Shown in pieces: positions 1-7,628 of a DNA stretch of 15,228 nucleotides. The stretch spans positions 1 through 15,228 of the forward strand of contig JBPOHE010000089.1 of the NCBI GenBank assembly GCA_052035915.1, written 5' to 3'. Position numbers and translations under genes: made by a program. Positions within the stretch are counted from its first letter, which is position 1, and each line of letters starts with the position of its first letter. Source of the DNA: JBPOHE01 sp052035915. Lineage in GTDB: Bacteria; Pseudomonadota; Gammaproteobacteria; Chromatiales; Chromatiaceae. The notes beneath the pieces are model-generated. The model had not been told where the DNA came from. It did not search any database and worked only from the letters and a program-made list of their open reading frames with translations.

Positions 1-125
1 TGGGGCCTGTATGTTCCATCCGATCTCGCGGCCTGAGCCGCTGGGTCCAACCGCCGGATGCGGAAAACCGCATGTCCGGTGGTGTGGGAGGGGTGACGGG
101 CGCAATCCCGTCACCTCGACCCGAT
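1..125 (+). mobile_element. 3' end of a group II intron (domains V and VI), probably class IIC
   Basis: Bases 50-83 fold into a 34-nt hairpin with the exact layout of group II intron domain V. The outer stem is 50-57 with 76-83, the two-base bulge GT is at 74-75, the upper stem ATGCGG/CCGCAT is 58-63 with 68-73, and the loop is AAAA. The catalytic triad position reads CGC (52-54), as in bacterial class IIC introns, rather than the more common AGC. Bases 92-100 and 107-115 form a perfect 9-bp hairpin matching domain VI. I see no bulged branch-point adenosine, which fits introns that splice mainly by hydrolysis. The 3' splice site is probably near 125, where the sequence ends in AT (rule: AY). 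The rest of the intron, including any reverse transcriptase/maturase gene, would lie left of the window. Class and exact end are inference. Confidence 0.8.
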
Positions 126-202
126 CAAGTTGGTAGTACATTTTTCGGAACTCGCCTTACGCTCGCCACATCCGAGAAACTCACAGGAATTGGTAGAAGG
201 TT
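126..202 (+). other. nirB leader between intron end and start codon
   Basis: Only 77 bp separate the predicted intron end from the nirB start codon. I find no convincing -35/-10 pair here. An imperfect inverted repeat (TTTTCGGA at 142-149, TCCGAGAAA at 171-179) could form a leader hairpin. The likely ribosome binding site is AGAAGG at 195-200, unusually close (2 nt) to the ATG. A weaker AGGA lies at 185-188. The operon promoter is therefore probably upstream of, or inside, the intron. Confidence 0.4.
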
Positions 203-2653
203 ATGAAAGAGAAACTGGTCTTGATCGGCAACGGAATGGCGGGGATGCGCACCATCGAGGAACTGCTGCATCTCGCCCCGGAGCTGTACGACATCGTCGT
301 TTTCGGCGCCGAGCCCCATCCCAACTATAACCGCATCCTGCTTTCCCCGGTGCTGGCCGGTGAAAAGCGGTTCGAGGATATCCTGCTCAACAGCCGTGAC
401 TGGTATGACCAGCAGGGCATCGAACTCCATAGCGGCGACCCGGTGGTGGAACTGGACCGGCACCGGCGGCGGGTGCGGACTCAATCGGGTCGAGTCGCCC
501 AGTATGACCGCCTGCTGCTGGCGACCGGTTCCATGCCCTTCATGATCCCGGTGCCTGGTATTGATCTGGCGGGAGTGATCGGCTTTCGCGATATCGCCGA
601 CGTGGAACTCATGCTGGCCGCCGCCGGCCAAGGCGGTCGGGCGGTGGTCATCGGCGGCGGACTACTTGGCCTGGAGGCCGCCAATGGTCTACGCAAACAG
701 GGCCTGGAGGTGACCCTGATCCATCTGCTGGACTCGCTGATGGAGCGCCAGCTCGACCCGGCGGCGGCGACCCTGTTGCAGCGCGCCCTCGCCGAGCGGG
801 GCTTGAGGTTTCTCATGGGCCGGCAGACCCAGGCTATCCTGGGGGAAGATCGGGTGCGGGCGGTGCGTCTGAGCGACGGCCAGGAGATCCCGGCCGATCT
901 GGTGGTGATGGCGGTGGGCATCCGGCCCAACATCGGGCTGGCCAAGTCGGCGGGGCTCTATTGCGAGCGCGGCATCCTGGTCAACGACACCCTCCAGACC
1001 TACGACCCCCGCATCTATGCCGTCGGCGAATGCGTGCAGCATCGCGGGCAGACCTACGGCCTGGTCGCCCCCCTGTTCGAGCAGGCCAAGGTATGCGCCA
1101 ATCATCTCGCCCAACTCGGTTACAGCCGGTATCAGGGTTCGGTCACCTCCACCAAGCTCAAGGTCACCGGCATCGACGTCTTTTCCGCCGGTAACTTTCA
1201 AGGCGGGGAGGGGACCGAGGCCATCCTCTACCAGGACCCGGGCGCCGGGGTCTATAAAAAGCTGGTGTTGCGCAACAATCGCCTCGAGGGCGCCGTCCTC
1301 TATGGCGATACCGGTGACGGCGCCTGGTACTTCCAGCTCATGCGCGAAGGCACGGATGTGGGGAGCCTGCGCGATCACCTCCTCTTCGGTCAGGCCCATC
1401 TGGGCAATGCCGGCCACGGCGGGGAGAAGAGCGCCGTCGCCATGCCGGACAGCGCCCAGGTTTGCGACTGCAACGGCGTCTGCAAGGGCGACATCGTCAA
1501 GGCCATCACCACCAAGGGACTCTTCACCCTGGACGAGGTGCGCGCCCATACCAAGGCCTCCGCCTCCTGCGGTTCCTGCACCGGGCTGGTGGAGCAGATC
1601 CTCGCCAGCACCCTGGGCTCGGACTACTCGGCCCCGGAGATCAAACCCCTGTGCGGCTGCACCGACTACACCCATGAGCAGGTCCGAGCGACCATCCGGG
1701 AACGGCATCTCACCAGCCTGGAGCAGGTATTCGCTCACTGTGAGTGGCGACAGCCGGACGGCTGCCAGAGTTGTCGCCCGGCGATCAACTACTATCTGCT
1801 CGCCGCCTGGCCCGGTGAGGCGGTGGACGACTCCCGCTCACGCTTCATCAACGAACGGGTCCATGCCAATATCCAGAAGGATGGTACCTACTCGGTGGTG
1901 CCCAGGATCTTCGGCGGTGAGACCACCCCGGCCCAACTCAAGGCCATCGCCGAGGTGGCGGTGAAGTTCGCCGTACCCACGGTGAAGATCACCGGCGGGC
2001 AGCGTATCGACCTGCTCGGCGTTACCAAAGAGCAATTGCCCGCCATCTGGGGCGACCTCTCCGCCGCCGGCTTTGTCTCCGGGCACGCTTACGGCAAGGC
2101 CATGCGTACGGTCAAGACCTGTGTCGGTTCCCAATGGTGCCGCTTCGGCGTGCAGGACTCCACCCGACTGGGCATCGAACTGGAAGAACTGACCTGGGGC
2201 TCCTGGACCCCGCACAAGTTCAAAATGGCGGTCTCCGGCTGTCCGCGCAATTGCGCCGAGGCCAGCATCAAGGATTTCGGCGTGGTCGGCATCGATTCCG
2301 GCTGGGAACTGCACATCGGTGGCAATGGCGGGGTCAAGGTGCGGGCCACCGATGTATTGTGCCGGGTGAAGACGGCGGCAGAGGCGAAGGACTATTGCGC
2401 CGCCTTCCTGCAACTCTATCGGGAAGAGGCGCGTTACCTGGAACGTACCGCGCCCTGGGTCGAACGGGTGGGGCTGGGGTATATCAAACGCCGCCTGCTC
2501 GATGACGGCGCCGGTTGCCAGGCCCTCAAGGAGCGCTTTCTTGCCTCCCAGCGCCTGGCCCAGGTGGATCCCTGGAAGGAACGGGCCGATGGTGGCGATG
2601 CCGGGGAATTCAGGCCGCTCAAGCGGCTCGGGCGTGCGTCCGGACAGCCATAG
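203..2653 (+). CDS. nirB: Assimilatory nitrite reductase [NAD(P)H], large subunit NirB
   Basis: This 816-residue cytoplasmic enzyme subunit reduces nitrite to ammonium with six electrons from NAD(P)H. Visible domains run in the standard NirB order. An FAD-binding Rossmann motif is at residues 9-14 (GNGMAG) and an NAD(P)-binding GGGLLG motif at 151-156. Two BFD-like [2Fe-2S] segments follow: C421/C423/C456/C459, and C484/C486/C521/C524. The C-terminal sirohaem/[4Fe-4S] domain has C640-x5-C646 and C680-x3-C684 (CPRNC). Length matches the family. The start at 203 places the FAD motif eight residues in, as usual; the next in-frame ATG would cut into that motif. It is the first gene of a nirB-nirD-nasA cluster, which indicates assimilation rather than respiration. 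No nitrogen-control site could be recognised upstream, because the intron occupies that position. Confidence 0.95.
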   Translation: MKEKLVLIGNGMAGMRTIEELLHLAPELYDIVVFGAEPHPNYNRILLSPVLAGEKRFEDILLNSRDWYDQQGIELHSGDPVVELDRHRRRVRTQSGRVAQYDRLLLATGSMPFMIPVPGIDLAGVIGFRDIADVELMLAAAGQGGRAVVIGGGLLGLEAANGLRKQGLEVTLIHLLDSLMERQLDPAAATLLQRALAERGLRFLMGRQTQAILGEDRVRAVRLSDGQEIPADLVVMAVGIRPNIGLAKSAGLYCERGILVNDTLQTYDPRIYAVGECVQHRGQTYGLVAPLFEQAKVCANHLAQLGYSRYQGSVTSTKLKVTGIDVFSAGNFQGGEGTEAILYQDPGAGVYKKLVLRNNRLEGAVLYGDTGDGAWYFQLMREGTDVGSLRDHLLFGQAHLGNAGHGGEKSAVAMPDSAQVCDCNGVCKGDIVKAITTKGLFTLDEVRAHTKASASCGSCTGLVEQILASTLGSDYSAPEIKPLCGCTDYTHEQVRATIRERHLTSLEQVFAHCEWRQPDGCQSCRPAINYYLLAAWPGEAVDDSRSRFINERVHANIQKDGTYSVVPRIFGGETTPAQLKAIAEVAVKFAVPTVKITGGQRIDLLGVTKEQLPAIWGDLSAAGFVSGHAYGKAMRTVKTCVGSQWCRFGVQDSTRLGIELEELTWGSWTPHKFKMAVSGCPRNCAEASIKDFGVVGIDSGWELHIGGNGGVKVRATDVLCRVKTAAEAKDYCAAFLQLYREEARYLERTAPWVERVGLGYIKRRLLDDGAGCQALKERFLASQRLAQVDPWKERADGGDAGEFRPLKRLGRASGQP

Positions 2654-2654
2654 A

Positions 2655-2719
2655 TTGGGCAACAGCCGAGCCTTGCCCAACCATCCTAGAATGTTGGGCT
2701 TCACGATGTTCAGCCCGAC
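2655..2719. repeat. Two consecutive hairpins in the nirB-nirD spacer
   Basis: Immediately after the nirB stop codon a perfect 8-bp inverted repeat (TTGGGCAA 2655-2662, TTGCCCAA 2673-2680) forms a hairpin with a 10-nt loop. A second palindrome follows: GTTGGGCT 2693-2700 pairs with AGCCCGAC 2712-2719, with one G-T wobble. The second looks like the short 'TTGGGTTTCAC...TTCAACCCAAC' dispersed repeats I recall from intergenic regions of several proteobacteria; that family link is from memory. No T-tract follows either hairpin, so neither looks like an intrinsic terminator. They could stabilise or process the operon mRNA. Confidence 0.6.
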
Positions 2720-2752
2720 CTACCAAGATTTTTGTTCAGAGGAGTGGCAATC

Positions 2753-3085
2753 ATGCCGCAACAAGTGACCGAAACCGATCCCTGGCTGGCCTTGGGCCGA
2801 CTGGAGGAGATCCCGCCGCGCGGCGCCCGGCGGGTGGAGATCGAAGGCGAGTCGATCGCGGTCTTTCGCACCGCCGACGACCGGGTCTTCGCCCTGCGCA
2901 ATCGCTGTCCCCACAAGGGCGGTCCCCTGTCCGAAGGTATCGTTTTCGGCCATCTGGTCGCCTGCCCGCTGCATAACTGGCGCATCGATCTGGAGAGCGG
3001 CGAGGCGGTGGCACCCGACCAGGGCTGTACCCGCACCTATCCGGTGCGGGTCGAGGATGGGGTCATCTATCTGGCCCTGGTCTGA
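2753..3085 (+). CDS. nirD: Nitrite reductase [NAD(P)H], small subunit NirD (Rieske protein)
   Basis: A 110-residue Rieske-type ferredoxin-like subunit that partners NirB. The [2Fe-2S] ligands are in CPHKGGPLSEG (C-x-H) and CPLHNW (C-x2-H), about 17 residues apart, as in NirD and other Rieske proteins. The start is set at ATG 2753 because a good Shine-Dalgarno (AGAGGAG, 2738-2744) lies 8 nt before it. An in-frame TTG at 2732 would add seven residues but overlaps that site. The gene lies 99 bp after nirB and is co-directional with nasA, so it should be cotranscribed. The stop codon directly abuts the palindromic element beginning at 3086. Confidence 0.93.
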   Translation: MPQQVTETDPWLALGRLEEIPPRGARRVEIEGESIAVFRTADDRVFALRNRCPHKGGPLSEGIVFGHLVACPLHNWRIDLESGEAVAPDQGCTRTYPVRVEDGVIYLALV

Positions 3086-3226
3086 GAGGTTGTGAACAAA
3101 TCTGCTGCGCATCCCGATAGCGGCGTTGGGCGGTGCTCGCTCCTCGCCTATCTATTTGATATGTCTCGTCGCTACGCTCCTTCCGCCTGGCTTTCGGGCG
3201 GCTCGCGACGATTTTTTCACAACCTC
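3086..3226. repeat. 141-bp imperfect palindromic element (MITE-like) between nirD and nasA
   Basis: The ends are inverted copies: GAGGTTGTGAA at 3086-3096 and TTCACAACCTC at 3216-3226. The match extends inward to 16 of 17 bases (one C/A mismatch, then AAATC) and continues imperfectly into GC-rich inner arms near TGCGCATCCCGA and the complement of TCGGGCGGCTCGCGA. It starts at the base after the nirD stop codon and ends 18 bp before the nasA start, so it fills nearly the whole spacer. No ORF fits in it. It looks like a non-autonomous mobile or dispersed palindromic repeat. I see no clear target-site duplication. Confidence 0.7.
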
Positions 3227-3244
3227 TGAGGGGTCACCGACGCC

Positions 3245-5890
3245 ATGATCACCCGCACCACCTGTCCCTATTGCGGTGTCGGTTGCGGCCTCGAGGTCGA
3301 GTCATCTCCAGATGGCAAGATCAGCCTGCGCGGCGATCCGGCCCATCCCGCCAACCTGGGCCGACTCTGTTCCAAGGGCGCCGCCCTGGGCGAGACCCTG
3401 GGGCTGGAAGGGCGGCTCTTGTATCCCGAGATCCAGGGCCGACGGGTGGACTGGGATACCGCCCTGGATCGGGTGGCCGACGGCTTGCGGCGCATGCGTG
3501 ACGAGCATGGACCCGAGGCCCTGGCCTTCTATGTCTCCGGGCAGTTGCTGACCGAGGACTACTATGTCGCCAACAAGCTGATGAAGGGCTTCCTCGGCAG
3601 CGCCAACATCGACACCAACTCCCGTCTCTGCATGGCCTCCAGTGTCGCCGGCTACAAACGCGCCCTCGGCGCCGACGCCGTGCCTTGTTGCTACGCGGAC
3701 CTGGAACTGGCGGATCTGGTGGTGTTGATCGGTTCCAATGCCGCCTGGTGTCACCCGGTGCTCTTTCAACGCCTGCGGGCGGCCAAGGAAGCCCGACCGG
3801 AGCTGCGACTGGTGGTGGTGGATCCCCGCCGTACCCCCACCTGCGACATCGCCGATCTCCACCTGCCACTGGCCCCGGGAACGGACACCAGCCTGTTCAA
3901 CGGCCTGCTGGGCTATCTCGCCCAAGCCCAACGGCTGAATACCCAGTTCATCGCCCATCACACCGAGGGTTTCGACGCCGCCCTCGCCGCGGCGACCCAG
4001 GGCGTCGATCCGATAGTGGACACCGCCGGGCGCTGTGGCCTGCCGGAGGCCGGGGTCGGGCAGTTCTTTCGCTGGTTCGCCGCCACCGAACGCACCCTCA
4101 GCCTCTTCTCCCAGGGGGTGAACCAGTGGTCCTTCGGCACCGACAAGGTCAATGCCATCATCAATGTTCACCTGGCCACGGGGCGCATCGGTCGCCCCGG
4201 CATGGGTCCATTCAGTCTCACCGGCCAGCCCAACGCCATGGGCGGGCGCGAAGTGGGCGGGCTCGCCAATCAGCTCGCCGCCCACATGGAGTTCGACGCC
4301 ACCGCGCTGGATCGGGTACAACGTTTCTGGCGGGCGGAACGACTGGCGAGCGCGCCCGGGCTCAAGGCGGTGGATCTCTTTAACGCCGTCGGCGAAGGAC
4401 GGATCAAGGCCATCTGGATTATGGCGACCAATCCCCTGGTGAGTCTGCCCGACGCGGATCGGGTGCGGGAGGCGTTGCGAGGTTGCGAATTGGTGGTGGT
4501 CTCGGATGTAGTCCGCCACACCGATACCACCAGCCTGGCCCATGTCCTGCTACCAGCCGCCGCCTGGGGCGAAAAGGACGGCACCGTCACCAACTCGGAA
4601 CGCCGTATCTCCCGCCAGCGCGCCTTTCTCCCCCTCCCCGGGGAGGCGCGACCGGACTGGTGGATCCTGTCCCAGGTGGCGCGACGCCTGGGCTGGGGCG
4701 AGGCCTTCGCCTACGGTTCAGCCGCGGAGATCTTCCGCGAACACGCCGCCCTCTCGGCCTTCGAGAACGAGGGTCGCCGCGACTTCGATCTCGGTGGTCT
4801 GGCCGAGCTGGACGACCAGGGGTATGACCGCCTGGAGCCGGTGCAATGGCCGGTGCCGAAGGGGACCAGCTCGGGTCGGGAACGACTCTTCGCCGATGGT
4901 CGATTCTTTACCCCGAGCGGCCGCGCCGGCTTTGTTCCTATTCCCGATCAGTCTCCGGCCAATCCCACCACTCAGACCTCTCCCTGGGTGCTCAACAGCG
5001 GTCGGGTGCGGGATCATTGGCACACCCTGACCCGCACCGGGATGAGTGCCCGGCTTGGCGCCCATAGCCCGGAACCCCTGGTGGAGATCCATCCCCTGGA
5101 GGCCGCCGCTCAGGGGTTGAAAGAGGGCGGCTTCGCCCGGCTAGACAGCGATTACGGGACACTGCTGGCCCGGGTCCGTTTGAGCGAGGGGCAGCGACCT
5201 GGGAGTCTTTTCGTCCCCATGCACTGGTCGGAGACCTGGGCGCGCTCGGCCAAGGTCGGCGCCCTCATCAACCCCGCCCTCGACCCCGTCTCCGGTCAGC
5301 CGGAATTCAAGCACACCCCGGTGAGCCTCCGGCCCTGGTCGCCGCGCTGGCAGGGGTTTCTCCTCAGCCTGGAGCCGCTGGATCTCACGGCCATCGAGGC
5401 CGAGTACCTGGTGCGCGTTCGGGGTGAAGGCTTCTGGCGCTACGAGCTGGCCGGCGACAATGGCAGCGGGGACTGGTCCCGCTGGGCCAGGGATCGACTG
5501 GGCGAGACGGGCGACTGGCTCGACTACCTCGATCCGGCCCAAGGCCGTTATCGGGGCGCCCGTCTGCTGGCGGGTCGCCTGGTCGCCTGCCTCTTCGTCA
5601 CCGAGGGCGACAAGCTACCCTCCCGGGATTGGCTCGGTAGCCTGATGAACAGCCCCGGCCTGAGCCTCAAGGACCGCGCCGCCCTGCTTGCCGGCCAACC
5701 CGGCGAGGCTCAGGGCGAGACTGGCGCCCGCATCTGCGCCTGTTTCAATGTCAACGCCGACCGCCTCATCCGCGCCATCCGGGAACAGGGCCTGGTCACC
5801 ACCGAGGCCATCGGCCAGGCCCTGGGGGCGGGCACCAATTGCGGTTCCTGTCTGCCCGAGATTCGCGGCCTGATCGCCGCCAATAGCTGA
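3245..5890 (+). CDS. nasA: Assimilatory nitrate reductase, catalytic molybdenum subunit NasA
   Basis: An 881-residue cytoplasmic molybdoenzyme that reduces nitrate to nitrite, the substrate of the adjacent NirBD. The N-terminal [4Fe-4S] site is C7-x2-C10-x3-C14-x27-C42 (CPYCGVGC...LCSKG). C129 in SRLCMASS is the likely molybdenum ligand by comparison with NapA/NasA. The bis-molybdopterin guanine dinucleotide domains span roughly residues 50-700. At the C-terminus a BFD-like [2Fe-2S] domain has C831-x-C833 and C866-x2-C869, the arrangement in long NasA/NarB-type enzymes that take electrons from an NAD(P)H-dependent partner. No signal peptide is present, which argues against periplasmic NapA. 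A GAGGGG ribosome binding site lies about 11 nt before ATG 3245. No separate NasB-like reductase is seen in the window. The stop codon overlaps the inverted repeat that begins at 5889. Confidence 0.93.
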   Translation: MITRTTCPYCGVGCGLEVESSPDGKISLRGDPAHPANLGRLCSKGAALGETLGLEGRLLYPEIQGRRVDWDTALDRVADGLRRMRDEHGPEALAFYVSGQLLTEDYYVANKLMKGFLGSANIDTNSRLCMASSVAGYKRALGADAVPCCYADLELADLVVLIGSNAAWCHPVLFQRLRAAKEARPELRLVVVDPRRTPTCDIADLHLPLAPGTDTSLFNGLLGYLAQAQRLNTQFIAHHTEGFDAALAAATQGVDPIVDTAGRCGLPEAGVGQFFRWFAATERTLSLFSQGVNQWSFGTDKVNAIINVHLATGRIGRPGMGPFSLTGQPNAMGGREVGGLANQLAAHMEFDATALDRVQRFWRAERLASAPGLKAVDLFNAVGEGRIKAIWIMATNPLVSLPDADRVREALRGCELVVVSDVVRHTDTTSLAHVLLPAAAWGEKDGTVTNSERRISRQRAFLPLPGEARPDWWILSQVARRLGWGEAFAYGSAAEIFREHAALSAFENEGRRDFDLGGLAELDDQGYDRLEPVQWPVPKGTSSGRERLFADGRFFTPSGRAGFVPIPDQSPANPTTQTSPWVLNSGRVRDHWHTLTRTGMSARLGAHSPEPLVEIHPLEAAAQGLKEGGFARLDSDYGTLLARVRLSEGQRPGSLFVPMHWSETWARSAKVGALINPALDPVSGQPEFKHTPVSLRPWSPRWQGFLLSLEPLDLTAIEAEYLVRVRGEGFWRYELAGDNGSGDWSRWARDRLGETGDWLDYLDPAQGRYRGARLLAGRLVACLFVTEGDKLPSRDWLGSLMNSPGLSLKDRAALLAGQPGEAQGETGARICACFNVNADRLIRAIREQGLVTTEAIGQALGAGTNCGSCLPEIRGLIAANS

Positions 5891-6000
5891 TGTTGTTCTC
5901 CATGGTTCAACCGGACGCGACTGGCGCCAGCGGGCCGGGACTGAGTCCGCTTCTCCTTGGATAACAGTATCTTATTTGTTCTTCTTTGGAGAACAACATC
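5889..6000. repeat. 112-bp segment bounded by perfect 14-bp inverted repeats
   Basis: GATGTTGTTCTCCA at 5889-5902 and TGGAGAACAACATC at 5987-6000 are exact inverted copies. The left arm supplies the last two bases of the nasA TGA stop codon. The 84-bp interior is GC-rich on the left and AT-rich on the right, with no coding potential. It could be a long hairpin at the 3' end of the nasA transcript or a small mobile repeat. The right arm overlaps the first palindrome of the 5976-6037 array. Confidence 0.65.
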
Positions 6001-6037
6001 TCTGAAAAATACTGCATTGTTCTCGTAATAAGAACGA
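5976..6037. promoter_or_regulatory. Tandem palindromes TTGTTCT-N7-AGAACAA, copy A
   Basis: Palindrome 1 is TTGTTCT (5976-5982), 7 bp, AGAACAA (5990-5996). Palindrome 2 is TTGTTCT (6017-6023), 7 bp, AGAACGA (6031-6037). Their centres are 41 bp apart. The same arrangement recurs at 12673-12734. The form suits a pair of operators for a dimeric regulator, but this copy lies between the convergent 3' ends of nasA and the sensor kinase gene, where no gene starts. A transcribed hairpin or dispersed repeat is therefore an equal alternative. Confidence 0.45.
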
Positions 6038-6216
6038 AATAAGGCCATTTTCAATCGAGGCCCGGGATCGCCGAAGGCGAATAGCCATCTCTCTTGGATC
6101 TTTCTCTCATCAATGATGGAGGCGGGAGCGGCGCCCGCGCCTCACCGCTCGGAGGCAAAGGATCGATTCGGACAGGATAGGCGACAGAGATTTCCCTGAT
6201 CGTCAGGACAAGGCTC
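6038..6216. other. Rest of the convergent spacer between nasA and the sensor kinase
   Basis: No gene is visible. A GC-rich hairpin-forming stretch at about 6119-6143 (GAGGCG...CGCCTC) lies in the 3' region of both convergent genes but has no T-tract on either side, so I do not call it an intrinsic terminator. Confidence 0.4.
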
Positions 6217-7620
6217 TCAGTCCGGATTGGTCGGCGGAAATCCCACCTCGACCAGCAGGCCGCCTTCCGGGCGGTCCAGCAGCCTTACCTTGGCGCCGTG
6301 CAGCTCGGCGATGCGGCGGACGATGGACAGACCCAGACCGGAACCCTTTGATTGGGTGTCGGCCAGGCGGTGGAAGCGCAGAAACACCTCATCGTGTTGG
6401 CTCTGGGCGATGCCATGGCCGTGATCGCCGACAATCAGCCGGAGGCCAGCGGTCGCGGTGACCACTTCCACGCTCACCTCCTCGCCGTTCGGGCTGTAGC
6501 GAATCGCATTGTCGAGCAGGTTGCGGATGAGGATGCCGAGGTGCCCCGGGTCGCCCTGCACCTCGCCGTCCTTGGCGCCATGCACGCGGATCAGGACGGA
6601 TCGCTTCTGGGCCAGGCGTTCCAGGTCCCGGGCCACGCTGCGGGCGGTTCGATAGAGATTGACGGGCTCCCGACTGGGCAGGGTCTTGGCGACATCCAGC
6701 CGGGACAGGGTCAACAACTGCTCCACCAGATGGCCGGCCTGGTCGACCCCGGCGATGATCTGGTCGAGGGCCTTGCGTCGTATCTCGTCGTCCGTCGTCC
6801 GCAACGCCACCTGGGCCTGCACCCGCAGCCCGGCCAGGGGGGTGCGCAACTCGTGGGCGGCATCCCCGGTGAAGGCCCGTTCGCCCTCGATGGCCTTGTC
6901 GAGTCGCTGCAGCAGGGCATTGAGCGCCCCCACCAGCGGGGTCACTTCCAGGGGAACCTGGGAAAAGTAGAGCGGGGTGAGGTCTTGGGGGTCCCGCCGC
7001 TTGATCTCTCTCACCAGTCGCAGCAGGGGTTGCAGACCGCGACTGAGGGCGAACCAGACGATCAGAACCAGGGGTGGGACGCTCAGGAACACCGGGAAGA
7101 TCAGGCTTTGGGCCAGATAACAGGCGAGTTCCTCCCGGATCTCATACTGTTCCCCGGCATGGAGTTGCAGGTTCAAACCCGGATCGGCGAGATTGAAGAC
7201 CCGCCATTGCTGGCCGTCGATCAGGGTTTCCGCGAAACCCGAGGTATTCTGTGACAGCTGTTCCTGGGGGGCGGTTTCCGAGGCGAGAATGAAGCCAGTC
7301 CCGGGCATGAAGACCTGATAGGCGATAATCCGCTCGTAGAAACCCGGACGATCTTCCTCCTCTTCGGTGACCATGGCATGGGCGGTCGGGCGATACCCGG
7401 GTTCCAGCGCCGGAAGCCTTTCCTGTAGCTGGGATAACTCGCCGCGTTCCGCGCTGAGCTTCACCATGGCCATGAGGAAGCGGGCGGATTGGGCCAGATG
7501 GCCGTCGAAGACCTCGTTCACCTCGTGCAGGGCGTTTTGGTAGACGAACAGACCCATGATCACCCATACCGCCAGGGTGGCCAGGACCAGCCAGAGCATG
7601 AGTCGACGCTTCAGAGACAC
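6217..7620 (-). CDS. QseC-like sensor histidine kinase
   Basis: A 467-residue inner-membrane sensor that autophosphorylates and passes phosphate to the regulator encoded just upstream. Transmembrane segment 1 is about residues 8-28 (LMLWLVLATLAVWVIMGLF) and segment 2 about 168-191, with a periplasmic domain of about 140 residues between them. HAMP-like and dimerisation regions follow, with H-box H256 in AAHELRTPLAGL. The ATP-binding domain has an N-box (N367, N371 in NLLDNAIRYSPNG), DHGHGI (399-404) and GSGLGLSIVRRI (427-438). The 'EVNEVFDGHLAQSARFL' segment after TM1 is typical of the QseC family. The start is the GTG at 7620, 8 nt after the regulator's stop codon. The open frame runs further upstream inside the regulator gene, but that extension reads as a low-complexity shadow. 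The stimulus is not evident; QseC is a family label, not a proven function. Confidence 0.88.
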   Translation of the reverse strand: MSLKRRLMLWLVLATLAVWVIMGLFVYQNALHEVNEVFDGHLAQSARFLMAMVKLSAERGELSQLQERLPALEPGYRPTAHAMVTEEEEDRPGFYERIIAYQVFMPGTGFILASETAPQEQLSQNTSGFAETLIDGQQWRVFNLADPGLNLQLHAGEQYEIREELACYLAQSLIFPVFLSVPPLVLIVWFALSRGLQPLLRLVREIKRRDPQDLTPLYFSQVPLEVTPLVGALNALLQRLDKAIEGERAFTGDAAHELRTPLAGLRVQAQVALRTTDDEIRRKALDQIIAGVDQAGHLVEQLLTLSRLDVAKTLPSREPVNLYRTARSVARDLERLAQKRSVLIRVHGAKDGEVQGDPGHLGILIRNLLDNAIRYSPNGEEVSVEVVTATAGLRLIVGDHGHGIAQSQHDEVFLRFHRLADTQSKGSGLGLSIVRRIAELHGAKVRLLDRPEGGLLVEVGFPPTNPD

Positions 7621-7628
7621 GGTCGCAC

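Noticed and set aside
2732..2752. Earlier TTG start for nirD
   Set aside because: It would cover the strong AGAGGAG ribosome binding site of the ATG at 2753.
3302..4543. A 413-codon - frame inside nasA
   Set aside because: It is antisense to clear NasA domains, its composition is unlike a real protein, and no ribosome binding site or family motif is visible.
5976..6037. CRISPR-like array, from the 41-bp periodicity
   Set aside because: There are only two units, the repeats are short palindromes and not identical, and no cas genes are present.
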